NCBI RefSeq assembly: GCF_012935325.2
Contig: NZ_JABBYG020000001.1
Span: forward strand, 868,001 to 932,000
Direction of reading: 5' to 3'
Source of the DNA: Paenibacillus sp. PL91
GTDB taxonomy: Bacteria > Bacillota > Bacilli > Paenibacillales > Paenibacillaceae
DNA: 64,000 nucleotides
Positions 1-8,925 of the stretch are shown in pieces. A model generated the notes under the pieces. That model was not told the DNA's origin. It did no database searches and saw only the letters and a list, made by a program, of their open reading frames with translations. The position numbers and the translations under genes were made by a program. The stretch's first letter is position 1. Each line of letters begins with the position of its first letter.

Positions 1-1
1 T

Positions 2-205
2 ACGAAGGAAGCATCTATCGCGAAAATGTTCGCATCCGATACGGCTGTCGCCGTTACGGGCGCGGCAGTGCATATGCTGGGAGCTGCGGGCTGCACGAAG
101 GAGCTGTCCGCAGAAAGGCTATTTCGGGATGCCAAGGTTACTCAAATTTACGAGGGCACCAATGAGATTCACAGAATCGTAATCAGCAACCAATTGCTTA
201 AGTAG
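2..205 (+). CDS. Acyl-CoA dehydrogenase, C-terminal end (5' truncated by window)
   Basis: Open from the window edge (frame 2) to TAG at 203-205, about 67 residues. The tail carries the acyl-CoA dehydrogenase C-terminal signature QIYEGTNEIHRIVI, preceded by the conserved helix with HMLGAAGC. The family oxidises acyl-CoA thioesters with FAD and passes electrons to ETF. It lies 30 bp upstream of prpB in the same direction, so it is probably the mmgC-like member of a methylcitrate/fatty-acid operon, as in the Bacillus mmg cluster (established knowledge). The N-terminal part and the catalytic Glu lie outside the window, so chain-length preference cannot be judged. Confidence 0.9.
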   Translation, partial: TKEASIAKMFASDTAVAVTGAAVHMLGAAGCTKELSAERLFRDAKVTQIYEGTNEIHRIVISNQLLK

Positions 206-235
206 TTCGATTTCTTAATAAAAGGCGGTGGCAGA

Positions 236-1135
236 ATGGGTGTATCCCCGGGGCAGCGTCTACGCGAGGCGCTTATCGTCGAAAAGCCCCTGCAAGTCGC
301 AGGCACTATTCATGCCTATTCAGCCATTCTGGCGGAACGTGCCGGTTTTCGTGCTTTATATTTATCTGGCGCAGGCGTCGCAAATGCGTCCTTTGGGTTA
401 CCTGACCTAGGCATCACGACGCTGCACGATTGTTTGGAGGAGGTAAGAAGGATCACGAGCGCAACGGAGCTGCCGCTGCTCGCAGATGTGGATACCGGCT
501 TTGGCGGCGCCTTCCAAATTGCACGCACCATCAAGGAAATGAATCGCGCCGGAGCAGCCGGCGTTCATATCGAGGATCAAATCATGGCCAAACGCTGCGG
601 GCACCGCCCCAATAAATCCATCGTCAGCAAAGGGGAGATGACGGATCGTATCAAAGCGGCAGCAGATGCAAGAATGGATGCACAGTTTGTCATTATGGCT
701 CGCACGGATGCCCTTGCGGTTGAGGGATTGGAATCCGCAATCGAAAGAGCATGTGCCTGTGTCGAAGCAGGGGCGGACATGATATTCCCTGAGGCGGTCA
801 CCCGGCTTGAGGATTACCAGGCGTTCGCTGACGCTGTAAAGGTTCCCGTCCTTGCCAACATAACCGAGTTTGGCCAGACGCCGCTGTTCACGATTGAGGA
901 GCTTGAGAAGGCGGGCGTTGGCTTGGCTCTTTATCCGTTATCAGCCTTTCGCGCAATGAACGCAGCCGCTCTGCTCATCTATGAGACGATTCGGCGCGAA
1001 GGGACGCAAAAGAATGTGATAAGCCATATGCAAACACGTGCGGAACTCTATGATTTTCTTGATTATTTCAGCTATGAGAACAAGCTGGATCAGCTATACG
1101 GAAGCCGGAAGGAGGAGTCGAGCGATGGCAACTAA
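236..1135 (+). CDS. prpB: Methylisocitrate lyase
   Basis: 299 residues, the usual PrpB length. It cleaves 2-methylisocitrate to succinate and pyruvate, the last step of the methylcitrate cycle for propionyl-CoA disposal. The catalytic-loop signature KRCGH is present (Cys near 121), as is the Mg-binding [11 protein letters not shown] (Asp 85 and 87) and HIEDQ. The isocitrate-lyase/PEP-mutase TIM barrel is complete. AAAGGCGG precedes the ATG at 236. The 3' end overlaps the next gene by 11 bp, indicating translational coupling. In B. subtilis the homologue (yqiQ/mmgF) is last in the mmg operon; here it precedes the citrate synthase. Confidence 0.93.
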   Translation: MGVSPGQRLREALIVEKPLQVAGTIHAYSAILAERAGFRALYLSGAGVANASFGLPDLGITTLHDCLEEVRRITSATELPLLADVDTGFGGAFQIARTIKEMNRAGAAGVHIEDQIMAKRCGHRPNKSIVSKGEMTDRIKAAADARMDAQFVIMARTDALAVEGLESAIERACACVEAGADMIFPEAVTRLEDYQAFADAVKVPVLANITEFGQTPLFTIEELEKAGVGLALYPLSAFRAMNAAALLIYETIRREGTQKNVISHMQTRAELYDFLDYFSYENKLDQLYGSRKEESSDGN

Positions 1136-2246
1136 AAAACCGGGTGGGCTTGCGGAAGTCATTGCCGGGGTTACCGCGATTTCAACCGTTGGCAAGGAAG
1201 GCAAGGGGCTTACCTATCGCGGCTATTCGATCGAGGATCTTGCCAGCTATGGCACCTTTGAGGAAACCGCTTATCTGCTCATTTACGGGAAGCTCCCCGA
1301 TCATCAGGAATTGCAGCAGTATAAACAAAAGCTGCAGCATATGCGAAGTCTGCCGACAGGCTTGCTCACGATTTTGGAACAGCTCCCTGGGAGCACGCAT
1401 CCGATGGATGTGCTGCGTACAGGCGTTTCCGCACTTGCGGCCTTTGAGCCTGAGACCGCACAGCATCATCAATATGAAATCGCCGATCGATTAATCGCAA
1501 GCTGCGCTTCCGTGCTGCTGTACTGGCATCATTATCATAGAAATGGCAGCAGGATCGACACGGCAACGGATAACGGCAGCATTGCCGGGCATTTTCTCCA
1601 GCTGCTGCACGGGGATAGGCCAAGCGAGCTTCACGAGAAGGCGATGGACGTCTCACTCATCCTGTACGCGGAGCATGAGTTTAACGCTTCCACATTCGCA
1701 GCACGCGTGACGACTTCCACCTTGTCCGATCTATACTCGGCAGTTACGACCGGTATCGGCACGCTGCGCGGCAATCTTCATGGCGGCGCTAACGAGGCGG
1801 CTATGGAATTAATTGAACGATTTACAAGCCCAAGCGACGCCGAAAGCGGCGTTATGCAGCTGCTGAAGGACAAAAAATTAATTATGGGCTTTGGCCATCG
1901 TGTATATTCGGTCTCAGATCCGAGATCGGATTTGATCAAAGCATGGTCGAGGAAGCTGTCTGAGGCTGGAGGCGACATGTCGCTTTATCACATATCGGAG
2001 CGGATTGAGCAGATTATGCGGCAGGAGAAAAAGCTCTTTCCGAATTTGGATTTCTACAGCGCATCGGCATATCGGTTAATGGGCATCCCAACCTCCTTGT
2101 TCACGCCAATCTTTGTTATCTCCCGCTTGAGCGGCTGGTCCGCACATATCATTGAGCAGCGGGCCAACAACCGTCTCATTCGGCCAAGTGCCGATTACAA
2201 CGGCCCGAACGAGGCATCGTGGGCTCCTATTGCAAATCGATCCTAA
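1125..2246 (+). CDS. prpC: 2-methylcitrate synthase / citrate synthase (MmgD-like)
   Basis: 373 residues from the ATG at 1125, chosen because GGAAGGAGG lies 9-10 bases upstream; the longer reading from 1038 lies inside prpB. It condenses propionyl-CoA (or acetyl-CoA) with oxaloacetate. Citrate-synthase catalytic signatures are visible: [13 protein letters not shown] (first His), GFGHRVY (second His) and [14 protein letters not shown] (Asp). N-terminal [15 protein letters not shown] and [11 protein letters not shown] are typical of the short Gram-positive type. Flanking prpB and prpD favour the methylcitrate role, although side activity as citrate synthase is common in this family. Confidence 0.93.
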   Translation: MATKKPGGLAEVIAGVTAISTVGKEGKGLTYRGYSIEDLASYGTFEETAYLLIYGKLPDHQELQQYKQKLQHMRSLPTGLLTILEQLPGSTHPMDVLRTGVSALAAFEPETAQHHQYEIADRLIASCASVLLYWHHYHRNGSRIDTATDNGSIAGHFLQLLHGDRPSELHEKAMDVSLILYAEHEFNASTFAARVTTSTLSDLYSAVTTGIGTLRGNLHGGANEAAMELIERFTSPSDAESGVMQLLKDKKLIMGFGHRVYSVSDPRSDLIKAWSRKLSEAGGDMSLYHISERIEQIMRQEKKLFPNLDFYSASAYRLMGIPTSLFTPIFVISRLSGWSAHIIEQRANNRLIRPSADYNGPNEASWAPIANRS

Positions 2247-2272
2247 CGAAAAGGGGAGGAGGAGTTGCCCTC

Positions 2273-3715
2273 ATGTCCACGCCAATCAGCAACATCAGGC
2301 CCGAGCCCGACCAAGCGCTTGTCGATATCGCAACATATGCGGCAGATTATTTAATCGACAGCGAAGAGGCATACGAGACGGCTAGATATTGCCTCATGGA
2401 CACACTCGGCTGCGGTCTGCTCGCGCTGCGTTATCCGGAATGCACGAAGCTTCTGGGACCCGTCGTCAAGGGCACCATCGTGCCGAATGGGGCTCGTGTG
2501 CCCGGCACCGCCTTCCAGCTAGATCCGATTACTGCCGCTTTCAACATCGGCTGCATGATTCGCTGGCTCGACTACAACGACACATGGCTCGCAGCGGAAT
2601 GGGGCCATCCATCCGATAATTTGGGCGGTATTCTTGCTGTTGCAGATTATATAAGCAGAACGAATATTGCCGAGGGAAAACCACCTTTAACGATGCGCGA
2701 CGTACTGACTGCGATGATTAAAGCACATGAAATCCAAGGCATTCTTGCCCTTGAAAATAGCTTTAATCGCGTTGGGCTCGATCATGTTATTCTCGTTAAG
2801 GTCGCCTCGACTGCAGTGGTTACAGCGATGCTCGGAGGAACGCGGGAAGAGATTGTAGCAGCCGTATCTCATGCTTGGATCGACGGACATCCGCTTCGCA
2901 CTTACCGGCATTCACCAAATACCGGGACGCGAAAATCATGGGCAGCCGGCGATGCAACAAGTCGATCTGTCAGGCTTGCGCTCATGGCCGTACAAGGTGA
3001 AATGGGGTATCCTTCCGCGCTGACAGCGCCGGGATGGGGGTTTTATGATGTGCTGTATAAAGGGAAGACCTTTTCCTTAAACCGCAGCTTTGATTCGTAT
3101 GTCATGGAAAATGTGCTGTTCAAAATTGCTTTTCCCGCGGAATTCCATGGACAAACGGCAGTTGAATGCGCCATTTCGCTTCACCCGTTAGTGAAGGATA
3201 GACTGCATGAAATTGACAAAATCGTACTTACGACGCATGAGTCAGCCCTGCGCATTATTGATAAGACGGGACCTCTCCATAATCCGGCTGATCGCGATCA
3301 TTGTCTGCAGTACATGGTTGCCATCGGACTGCTATTCGGCAATTTGACAGCCGATCACTATGAAGAAGAGGCTGCGCAAGACCCGCGGATTGATGAGCTC
3401 CGCCGGAAAATGATTACCGCCGAGCAAGCATCCTATTCGCAGGATTACCTGGACCCAGGTAAACGCTCGATCGCAAATGCGATTCAGTTATTTTTCACGG
3501 ATGGCACATCCTCGGAGAAGAAAGAGATCGAATATCCGATTGGCCATAGGAGAAGGCGCCTTGAAGCCATCCCGCTTCTGCAGCGTAAATACGAAGCCAA
3601 TCTGAGAACCCGTTTACCCGCAAAGCAAGTGCAGCAAATTATTGAGCGGTGCCGGGATCAACTGACGCTAGAGTCGACGCCCGTAAACCAGTTTGTGGAC
3701 CTCTTTGTCGTATAA
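2273..3715 (+). CDS. prpD: 2-methylcitrate dehydratase (MmgE/PrpD family)
   Basis: 480 residues from the ATG at 2273, preceded by the purine-rich AAGGGGAGGAGGAG; an in-frame ATG at 2219 would overlap prpC and lacks a ribosome-binding site. MmgE/PrpD proteins dehydrate 2-methylcitrate without an iron-sulphur cluster. Family features include the N-terminal [25 protein letters not shown] and GHPSDNLGG around the active site, and the C-terminal lid region. It is the last gene of the operon and is followed 6 bp later by an intrinsic terminator. With acyl-CoA dehydrogenase, prpB and prpC it forms a propionyl-CoA degradation unit. Confidence 0.92.
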   Translation: MSTPISNIRPEPDQALVDIATYAADYLIDSEEAYETARYCLMDTLGCGLLALRYPECTKLLGPVVKGTIVPNGARVPGTAFQLDPITAAFNIGCMIRWLDYNDTWLAAEWGHPSDNLGGILAVADYISRTNIAEGKPPLTMRDVLTAMIKAHEIQGILALENSFNRVGLDHVILVKVASTAVVTAMLGGTREEIVAAVSHAWIDGHPLRTYRHSPNTGTRKSWAAGDATSRSVRLALMAVQGEMGYPSALTAPGWGFYDVLYKGKTFSLNRSFDSYVMENVLFKIAFPAEFHGQTAVECAISLHPLVKDRLHEIDKIVLTTHESALRIIDKTGPLHNPADRDHCLQYMVAIGLLFGNLTADHYEEEAAQDPRIDELRRKMITAEQASYSQDYLDPGKRSIANAIQLFFTDGTSSEKKEIEYPIGHRRRRLEAIPLLQRKYEANLRTRLPAKQVQQIIERCRDQLTLESTPVNQFVDLFVV

Positions 3716-3721
3716 ACGAAT

Positions 3722-3750
3722 GCCTGCGTAGAGCGCAGGCTTTTCTTTTT
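3722..3750 (+). terminator. Intrinsic terminator of the prp operon
   Basis: Perfect stem GCCTGCG / CGCAGGC with a 5-base loop, followed by TTTTCTTTTT. It starts 7 bases after the prpD stop codon. Confidence 0.93.
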
Positions 3751-3862
3751 ATACAAAAATATTTTTGTAGCTTTTCTGTAACTTATTGCACGCCGAATTC
3801 GTTATATTCTATAGGTAAGCCGAATAAGAATATACACCATAAATAAAAGGAGCGTCAGCGCT

Positions 3863-4372
3863 ATGAAAAAATATGCAATGATCGCAGTTGTTGCGATAGC
3901 TTGTCTCACGGCCTTTAGCTTTGCGCCGACGGGAGGCCGTGATTATAAGCCGGTAGAGCAAACGCCGGATTTGGAAACGGGCTATATCGAGAGCGTACAG
4001 AAGCAAAATAATCAATACACGCTATCCATCGATCAAATCGATTGGTACGAGGGTGAGCAAGCTATCGATAAATTTTTGGAGTTTGAAGCGGATTCGGGTC
4101 TTGATGGTCCACCGGATGGCTATTATATCATTAATAATGATGAGGGCCTTCATGAATTACCTATAGCAGATGATGCGAAAGTACTTATGCAAATCTACAA
4201 CCGCACTGGTAATGTGTATGAAGCTGATATTGTATGGAATGAGCCGATTACCGTTGAAAAATTCGTAGAGCTATTGAATAAGGAAGATGACTTGGATGTT
4301 AAGAGCTTCCCTTATCATATGACCGTGAAGGACGGGGAAATCGTTCAGATCGTGCAGCAATACGTCCCTTAA
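3863..4372 (+). CDS. Small secreted protein of unknown function
   Basis: 169 residues. The N-terminus MKKYAMIAVVAIACLTAFSF is a signal peptide with a single hydrophobic core; the Cys at 14 is not in a good lipobox, so a secreted form is more likely than a lipoprotein. The mature part is acidic (many Asp and Glu) and has no domain I recognise. A good ribosome-binding site (AAAGGAGCG) precedes the ATG. The gene stands alone between two terminators, so it is a monocistronic unit. No function can be assigned; roles at the cell surface or in sporulation are only possibilities. Confidence 0.8.
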   Translation: MKKYAMIAVVAIACLTAFSFAPTGGRDYKPVEQTPDLETGYIESVQKQNNQYTLSIDQIDWYEGEQAIDKFLEFEADSGLDGPPDGYYIINNDEGLHELPIADDAKVLMQIYNRTGNVYEADIVWNEPITVEKFVELLNKEDDLDVKSFPYHMTVKDGEIVQIVQQYVP

Positions 4373-4398
4373 TAACACGCAAAAGCCGCGATTAATCC

Positions 4399-4442
4399 AA
4401 AAAGGGTAAGAAGCCAAGCTAATGGCATCTTACCCTTTTTTC
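4399..4442. terminator. Bidirectional intrinsic terminator
   Basis: AAAAAGGGTAAGA pairs with TCTTACCCTTTTT, giving a U-tract in both directions. It separates the convergent small secreted protein gene (+) and alpha/beta hydrolase gene (-). Confidence 0.93.
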
Positions 4443-4457
4443 GTCCTTGATTAACCT

Positions 4458-5285
4458 TCAGTCTCTTCCGGCTTCATATATTTTTTGCGCAAGCATGCCG
4501 GGATTCAACTTTGTCGATGACATATGATCGCTGTTTCCTTGAATATAACGGAAAATGCCGAGTCGGCTGGACATATGGGGGTGCCAGCCGTATTCGCTGT
4601 TGTATTGCGGCAGTACAATATCTTCCGTAAAGAAGATATAGCTTCTTGGCGTGGTGAGGCTGTAAAATTTTTTGAGATCCAGCTTCTCGAATAGCGGCTT
4701 TGCAGGCTCAGGCGTTATTTTAATGTATATGCGCTGTGCTACCTCTAAAGGCGCTGCATTTACAAAGGTATCACGGAAAAAAGGGAAGGGAAGCATGATC
4801 GTATCATCCTTCGAGCTGTCTCTTAGCTGCTGGAAAAAGGCTAAAGCGGCTGGCGGAAATTCGTCCGATGCCGATTCTCCGTCTTTCAGCACAAATGCAT
4901 CCCAGAAGACGAGCCGTTTAATGCGATTTGGAACTAGCTCCGCTACCTTCTGGACAACAGTGCCTCCAAAGCTATGACCAACCAAAACAATTTGCTCAAG
5001 ATTGTGGGCGATGATAAAATCCGCGACCGATTTGCTTAACATGTCATGAGTAACATTTTTGTTAGGGTCCACGCCGTGGCCAGGATACTCGGGCGCATAC
5101 ACGATGTGGCCCATTTGGCGCAATACAGCAGCCGTCTCATCCCAGAAGCTTGCATCCGCCCATGCGCCATGTACGAGCACAAAAGTAAGCGGCGGCAGAT
5201 AGCCAGGCATATAACGTTTATAGGCTGGATACGCATCTGCGTATGGATAACGCCAGTACACCCCATTTTGTTCATAGGAATACAT
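4458..5285 (-). CDS. Alpha/beta hydrolase
   Basis: 275 residues. The oxyanion-hole LVHGAWADASFW and nucleophile elbow GHSFGG are typical of alpha/beta hydrolases. A candidate acidic residue lies in FTEDIVLP and the catalytic His in GNSDHM. There is an unusual Tyr-rich N-terminal stretch of about 30 residues before the first strand. GAGGGG lies 9 bases before the ATG. No signal peptide, so cytoplasmic. Similar proteins are annotated as salicylate-esterase-like or generic hydrolases; the substrate cannot be deduced from the sequence. Confidence 0.88.
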   Translation of the reverse strand: MYSYEQNGVYWRYPYADAYPAYKRYMPGYLPPLTFVLVHGAWADASFWDETAAVLRQMGHIVYAPEYPGHGVDPNKNVTHDMLSKSVADFIIAHNLEQIVLVGHSFGGTVVQKVAELVPNRIKRLVFWDAFVLKDGESASDEFPPAALAFFQQLRDSSKDDTIMLPFPFFRDTFVNAAPLEVAQRIYIKITPEPAKPLFEKLDLKKFYSLTTPRSYIFFTEDIVLPQYNSEYGWHPHMSSRLGIFRYIQGNSDHMSSTKLNPGMLAQKIYEAGRD

Positions 5286-5355
5286 GTATAATTTCCCCTC
5301 GAGATCAGATATATCAGCATATGCCTAATTCTTTGCGAGGTTCTTTATTGGATGA

Positions 5356-6369
5356 TCAAATAAAAAATTGCGTAACCGTACCTTTGCCGTCCTCTACCGA
5401 CACCTCTGCATATGCGCCATTTATGAAGGTTAATTGGGGGGGAACATGGCCGCAATCTATATCATAAACAACGGGGATTTGCAGTTCCTCAGCAAGCTCC
5501 TTATATACATCCTCAATCATATAATCATCAACCGCTTGATTGGCAGGGCTTCTCCCAAACATCACTCCTGAACAGTTGTTAAACCAGCCTGCGAGCCTCA
5601 TTTGCACAAGTGATCTTCGCAAGTCTGTTGTGCTCAGCTCGCAATTTTCAAAAAACCATAAAATAGGCTCAGCATGGATCATTTGATTTTGAAATTGCTG
5701 AAGCTCGCCATATGGAGTGCCTATTAAATGTCTGATTACGTCTATGCAGCCCCCAAGCAATCGTCCATTTATTTTGGTTTTCGTCTCGGAATAAACTTGC
5801 CAGCAGGTTCGTTCCGTTAAGTGGAAGACGCATGGAGAAGGGTCGTGGAAATTCCATTCCTTTTGATATTTGGGTGAGGAGTGCTGAAGAATGGATTGTC
5901 CTGCCTTCGTTGATAATACCGCTTGCCAGCTAGAAGTAGTGATATCCGAATATTGTCCCCGCAAATCAATGAGATTGGTTCCATGAGCAGTCGCTATGCC
6001 TGTTTTTAAAGTGATTGCCAATAACAATAAGCTGATATCGGAATAGCCTATTAGCCACTTGCATTTAAAATTTTCAAAATCAAGATACTCCAAAATTTCA
6101 ATTAACAATTCTCCGCCCCAAGGAGGAATGACGAGATCGATCTTATCTCCTTGCATCATCGTGTTAAATTCTTCGGCACGAATTTGAGCAGGGGATGACT
6201 TCGCTTTATTTTGCGTCCAAACCGTTTCACCGCAAACCACATTAAAGCCCTTTGTCTCCAATCGGCTGCAGGCGAGCTTAACCAAATCATGCCATTCAGC
6301 ATTTACGCCCGATGAAGGGGCAGTAACGCCTACAGTAGCTTTTTCATTTAAAAACGGATATCTAATCAT
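5356..6369 (-). CDS. LD-carboxypeptidase family protein (peptidase S66, MccF-like)
   Basis: 337 residues, usual for the S66 family. The nucleophile motif GYSDIS (Ser near 110) is present, together with the WFFENCE glutamate region and the catalytic His in DIDCGHVPPQ. The N-terminal AxVGVTAPSS pattern matches S66 proteins. Members either cleave LD-bonds of murein tetrapeptide or, as MccF, hydrolyse microcin C-type aminoacyl adenylates and confer self-immunity; the sequence does not decide between the two. AGGAGG sits 6 bases before the ATG. No signal peptide, so cytoplasmic. Confidence 0.88.
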   Translation of the reverse strand: MIRYPFLNEKATVGVTAPSSGVNAEWHDLVKLACSRLETKGFNVVCGETVWTQNKAKSSPAQIRAEEFNTMMQGDKIDLVIPPWGGELLIEILEYLDFENFKCKWLIGYSDISLLLLAITLKTGIATAHGTNLIDLRGQYSDITTSSWQAVLSTKAGQSILQHSSPKYQKEWNFHDPSPCVFHLTERTCWQVYSETKTKINGRLLGGCIDVIRHLIGTPYGELQQFQNQMIHAEPILWFFENCELSTTDLRRSLVQMRLAGWFNNCSGVMFGRSPANQAVDDYMIEDVYKELAEELQIPVVYDIDCGHVPPQLTFINGAYAEVSVEDGKGTVTQFFI

Positions 6370-6490
6370 ATGGGCCTCCTAATCGGTTTACCGCTTTGTC
6401 TTAGCGACGAACAGTGAGCGGTAGGTGCTTTGATGCCTATTTTAGCAGCCAAAACAGTCATCCGAATAGGTGTGAATTGGGAAACCGACT

Positions 6491-7387
6491 TTATGAATGA
6501 ATCGTTTTGCTTTTATTCGGATGCAGCCGAAAGCTGTGACGTGCTGTTTTTACATGGGGTATTTGAGATTTTGCAGAAGCTAGCGTGGCATTGATCTCAC
6601 CGCCAAGCATAATGATGATCGAGCTGATATAAAGCCAGATCAACAGAATGATCATGCCGCCTAAGCTGCCGTAGGTTTTCGAATAGTTGCCGAAGCTGTT
6701 CATATAAAATTGGAATAACAGCGATGTCACAATCCAGCCGAAGGTTGCAAAGACTGCTCCCGGCAGCACCTCTCTGAAGCTGAGCCGTCTATTTGGCACA
6801 ATCCAGTAAAGCAAGGTAAACGCCCCGATCATTGCCGCGATTGGAATTACATATTTTAAAACGCCCCATGTCCACTGAAATCCTTCAGGATATCCCAGCC
6901 ACTCGAACAAATAGTGTCCAATTGCTTTTCCGAAAATAAGCATGATCATGACGAGTATGATAACGACAACTAGAAAAATCGTCGATACTACCGAGATGCC
7001 GCGTACTTTCCAGAAAGGACGCTGCTCTTCAATGTCATATGCCTTGTTTAGCCCTTTAATCATCGCGTTAATGCCGTTCGAAGCCGACCAGATCGTAGCG
7101 ATCATACCGAATGAGAGAAGCGTTCCGCTGCTGTTATCGACGACCTCCCCCAATATGCCGGTAATCGTATCGCTTGCATCGGAAGGGAGCAAGCGGATCA
7201 GCTCTCCAACGACGCTATCCCCCGATAGCTCGATAAAGCTTAACAGGCTAATCATAAAAATTAAAAATGGAAAAAAAGATAAAATTAAATAATAGGTCAG
7301 CTGTGCGCCAAGTGCAGGAACATCATCCTCGCGAAATCGGCTGTATAGACATTTCATAAACTGAACCGTTTGAGACATTCGCGTCAT
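6491..7387 (-). CDS. YihY/BrkB family inner-membrane protein
   Basis: 298 residues with about six hydrophobic segments and the family hallmark GAQLTYYLILSFFPFLIF near the N-terminus, plus WSASNGINAMIKGLNKAYDIEE. The family was once annotated ribonuclease BN; the function is unknown, with transport or envelope roles suspected. Later segments LLYWIVPNR and FGNYSKTYGSLGGMIILLIW are also typical. AAAGGATGG precedes the ATG. The C-terminus is a basic cytoplasmic tail. Confidence 0.9.
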   Translation of the reverse strand: MTRMSQTVQFMKCLYSRFREDDVPALGAQLTYYLILSFFPFLIFMISLLSFIELSGDSVVGELIRLLPSDASDTITGILGEVVDNSSGTLLSFGMIATIWSASNGINAMIKGLNKAYDIEEQRPFWKVRGISVVSTIFLVVVIILVMIMLIFGKAIGHYLFEWLGYPEGFQWTWGVLKYVIPIAAMIGAFTLLYWIVPNRRLSFREVLPGAVFATFGWIVTSLLFQFYMNSFGNYSKTYGSLGGMIILLIWLYISSIIIMLGGEINATLASAKSQIPHVKTARHSFRLHPNKSKTIHS

Positions 7388-7490
7388 ACGCAGTCACCAT
7401 CCTTTTAGATTAAAATTAAACAAAAAGGTAAGTTAACTAAACAAGTTGGATCGGCAATGTAGGAAAAAAACAAAAACTGTCGAATAAGAG

Positions 7491-7504
7491 TATAGTCAAC
7501 TATA
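7491..7504. promoter_or_regulatory. Short inverted repeat upstream of TerB/WYL gene pair
   Basis: TATAGT-CA-ACTATA, an exact 6+6 inverted repeat 24 bases before the TTG start at 7528. It could be an operator for the WYL regulator encoded by the second gene; position only, no direct evidence. Confidence 0.35.
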
Positions 7505-7527
7505 TTTGAAACTAGGGAGTGGACCGA

Positions 7528-7935
7528 TTGTTTTTACATTTTCTACAATCCAAGGAACATAAAGAGTCTTTTCTGGAACTCGCGCATCTCGTTGCAAATG
7601 CCGATGGTTTCGTCCACAAAAAAGAAAGAGGTTATTTGCAATCGTTTATGGAAGAAATGGACATCCAGCAAACCGATATCCAGTTCTCTAATGAGAAGCA
7701 GCTTTCGGATATTATCGGCGGCCTGAAGGATGAGCATGTGAAAAAAATCTTTTTCGCAGAAATTTTGCTGCTCATATTTGCCGATGGTGACTACAACGAT
7801 GACGAGAAAAAAATTACGCATGACATGAAGCAGGTATTTGGCTTTTCCGATGAATCCTATGAGACTTTGAAGAGCTGGGTCATTCGAATGGATCAATTGA
7901 AAATCGAAGGCTTAAAGCTCATCTTGAACCCTTAA
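7528..7935 (+). CDS. TerB-like domain protein
   Basis: 135 residues from TTG at 7528, which has AGGGAG at proper spacing; the GTG at 7519 would overlap that ribosome-binding site. The sequence (LAHLVANADGFVHKKERGYL, then IFADGDYNDDEKK) shows two Asp-Gly-Asp type acidic loops on a helical framework, resembling the TerB/DjlA N-terminal fold, which may bind metal. It stops three bases before the ATG of the WYL regulator, so the two are co-transcribed. Function unknown; a link to envelope or stress is only inferred from the family. Confidence 0.7.
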   Translation: MFLHFLQSKEHKESFLELAHLVANADGFVHKKERGYLQSFMEEMDIQQTDIQFSNEKQLSDIIGGLKDEHVKKIFFAEILLLIFADGDYNDDEKKITHDMKQVFGFSDESYETLKSWVIRMDQLKIEGLKLILNP

Positions 7936-7938
7936 CCG

Positions 7939-8853
7939 ATGAAGCTCGAGCGATTAATCTCGATGATTTATATGCTGCTGAATAACGAGGTGCTTTCGGC
8001 ATCCGCTTTGGCGGAAAAATACAAGGTGTCTCAACGGACGATCTACCGCGATATCGATGCCATTTGCGCAGCAGGTATTCCTGTCGTATCCTATCAAGGC
8101 GTAAATGGCGGATATGGCATCATCGACACGTACAAAATGGATAAAAGCTTGCTCGGCTCCTACGATGTGAGTTCGCTTATTACGATTCTTCACAGCATGT
8201 CAACCGTCTTCGATGACGAGCGTGCATTGGAAACGATTCATAAGCTGCAGACTCTGCAACACAGCGATGCATCGCCAAGCTTGACGATGAACATCGGAGG
8301 GAGCGGCGCATACAATGAGTCTCTCCGCATCCTTAGAGTAGCGATCACGGAATGCCGAATCGTCCGTTTCGATTACGTCAATGCGAAAAACGAGAGGAAA
8401 GAGCGCTGCGTTGAGCCGATCAACCTGCTGTATAGATATGATTCCTGGTATTTATATGGATTTTGCAGGGAACGCAAAGACTATCGAGAATTCAAGCTGC
8501 CGCGAATGGCAAATTTGCTTGCAACAACGGAATACTTTCAGAAGCATAGTCAACTGCCCGATAGAGATCGGTCTTATGATCGGCAGCAGCAAAATAAAGT
8601 GAATGCAACGCTTCATTTTTCTGTTGCATGCCTAGCACGGGCAATGGATTTTTTCTATATCGCGGAGAAAAGCTTCAATGATGATGGCACGCTTACCATG
8701 ACGCTCCAAGTAGACCCATGGTCCGTGGAGCGTTGGCTCGTTCCGAGCCTGTTAAGCTTCGGTGACGGCGTCGTTGTCGTAGACCCGCCCGAGCTTCGAG
8801 AAATGGTAAAAGCGGCAATCGTAAAAATGTTAAAACGGTATACCGAAGTATGA
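7939..8853 (+). CDS. WYL-domain transcriptional regulator (YafY/DeoR-like HTH)
   Basis: 304 residues. The N-terminal winged helix-turn-helix (LISMIYMLLNNEVLSASALA, KVSQRTIYRDIDAI) is followed by a linker and a WYL domain with RIVRFDYV, EPINLLYRYDSWYLYGFC and FKLPRM, the ligand-binding part. WYL regulators sense nucleotides or other small ligands and usually repress neighbours. It lies directly upstream of, and in the same direction as, an EmrB-type efflux gene, a common pairing for local control of a drug pump. The stop codon is inside the following terminator hairpin. Confidence 0.9.
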   Translation: MKLERLISMIYMLLNNEVLSASALAEKYKVSQRTIYRDIDAICAAGIPVVSYQGVNGGYGIIDTYKMDKSLLGSYDVSSLITILHSMSTVFDDERALETIHKLQTLQHSDASPSLTMNIGGSGAYNESLRILRVAITECRIVRFDYVNAKNERKERCVEPINLLYRYDSWYLYGFCRERKDYREFKLPRMANLLATTEYFQKHSQLPDRDRSYDRQQQNKVNATLHFSVACLARAMDFFYIAEKSFNDDGTLTMTLQVDPWSVERWLVPSLLSFGDGVVVVDPPELREMVKAAIVKMLKRYTEV

Positions 8854-8876
8854 CACTCAGCTGTCATACTTTTTTT
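8847..8876 (+). terminator. Intrinsic terminator overlapping the WYL regulator stop codon
   Basis: AGTATGACA / TGTCATACT with a 6-base loop and seven T. The TGA stop is part of the 5' arm, so translation to the stop could disturb the hairpin. Confidence 0.88.
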
Positions 8877-8880
8877 ATTA

Positions 8881-8925
8881 CACTGATAACAAGCAAAACG
8901 AAATCAAAGGGAGTGTTTATCAGTG
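8881..8925 (+). promoter_or_regulatory. Inverted repeat enclosing the ribosome-binding site and GTG start of the efflux gene
   Basis: CACTGATAA (8881-8889) is the exact complement of TTATCAGTG (8917-8925); the second arm includes the GTG start codon and the enclosed loop holds the AAAGGGAG ribosome-binding site. It may act as a DNA operator or as an RNA hairpin that hides the start codon. Confidence 0.55.

Noticed and set aside
2219..2272. Longer N-terminus of PrpD
   Set aside because: Would overlap the prpC end, and the residues do not fit the family; the ATG at 2273 has the ribosome-binding site.
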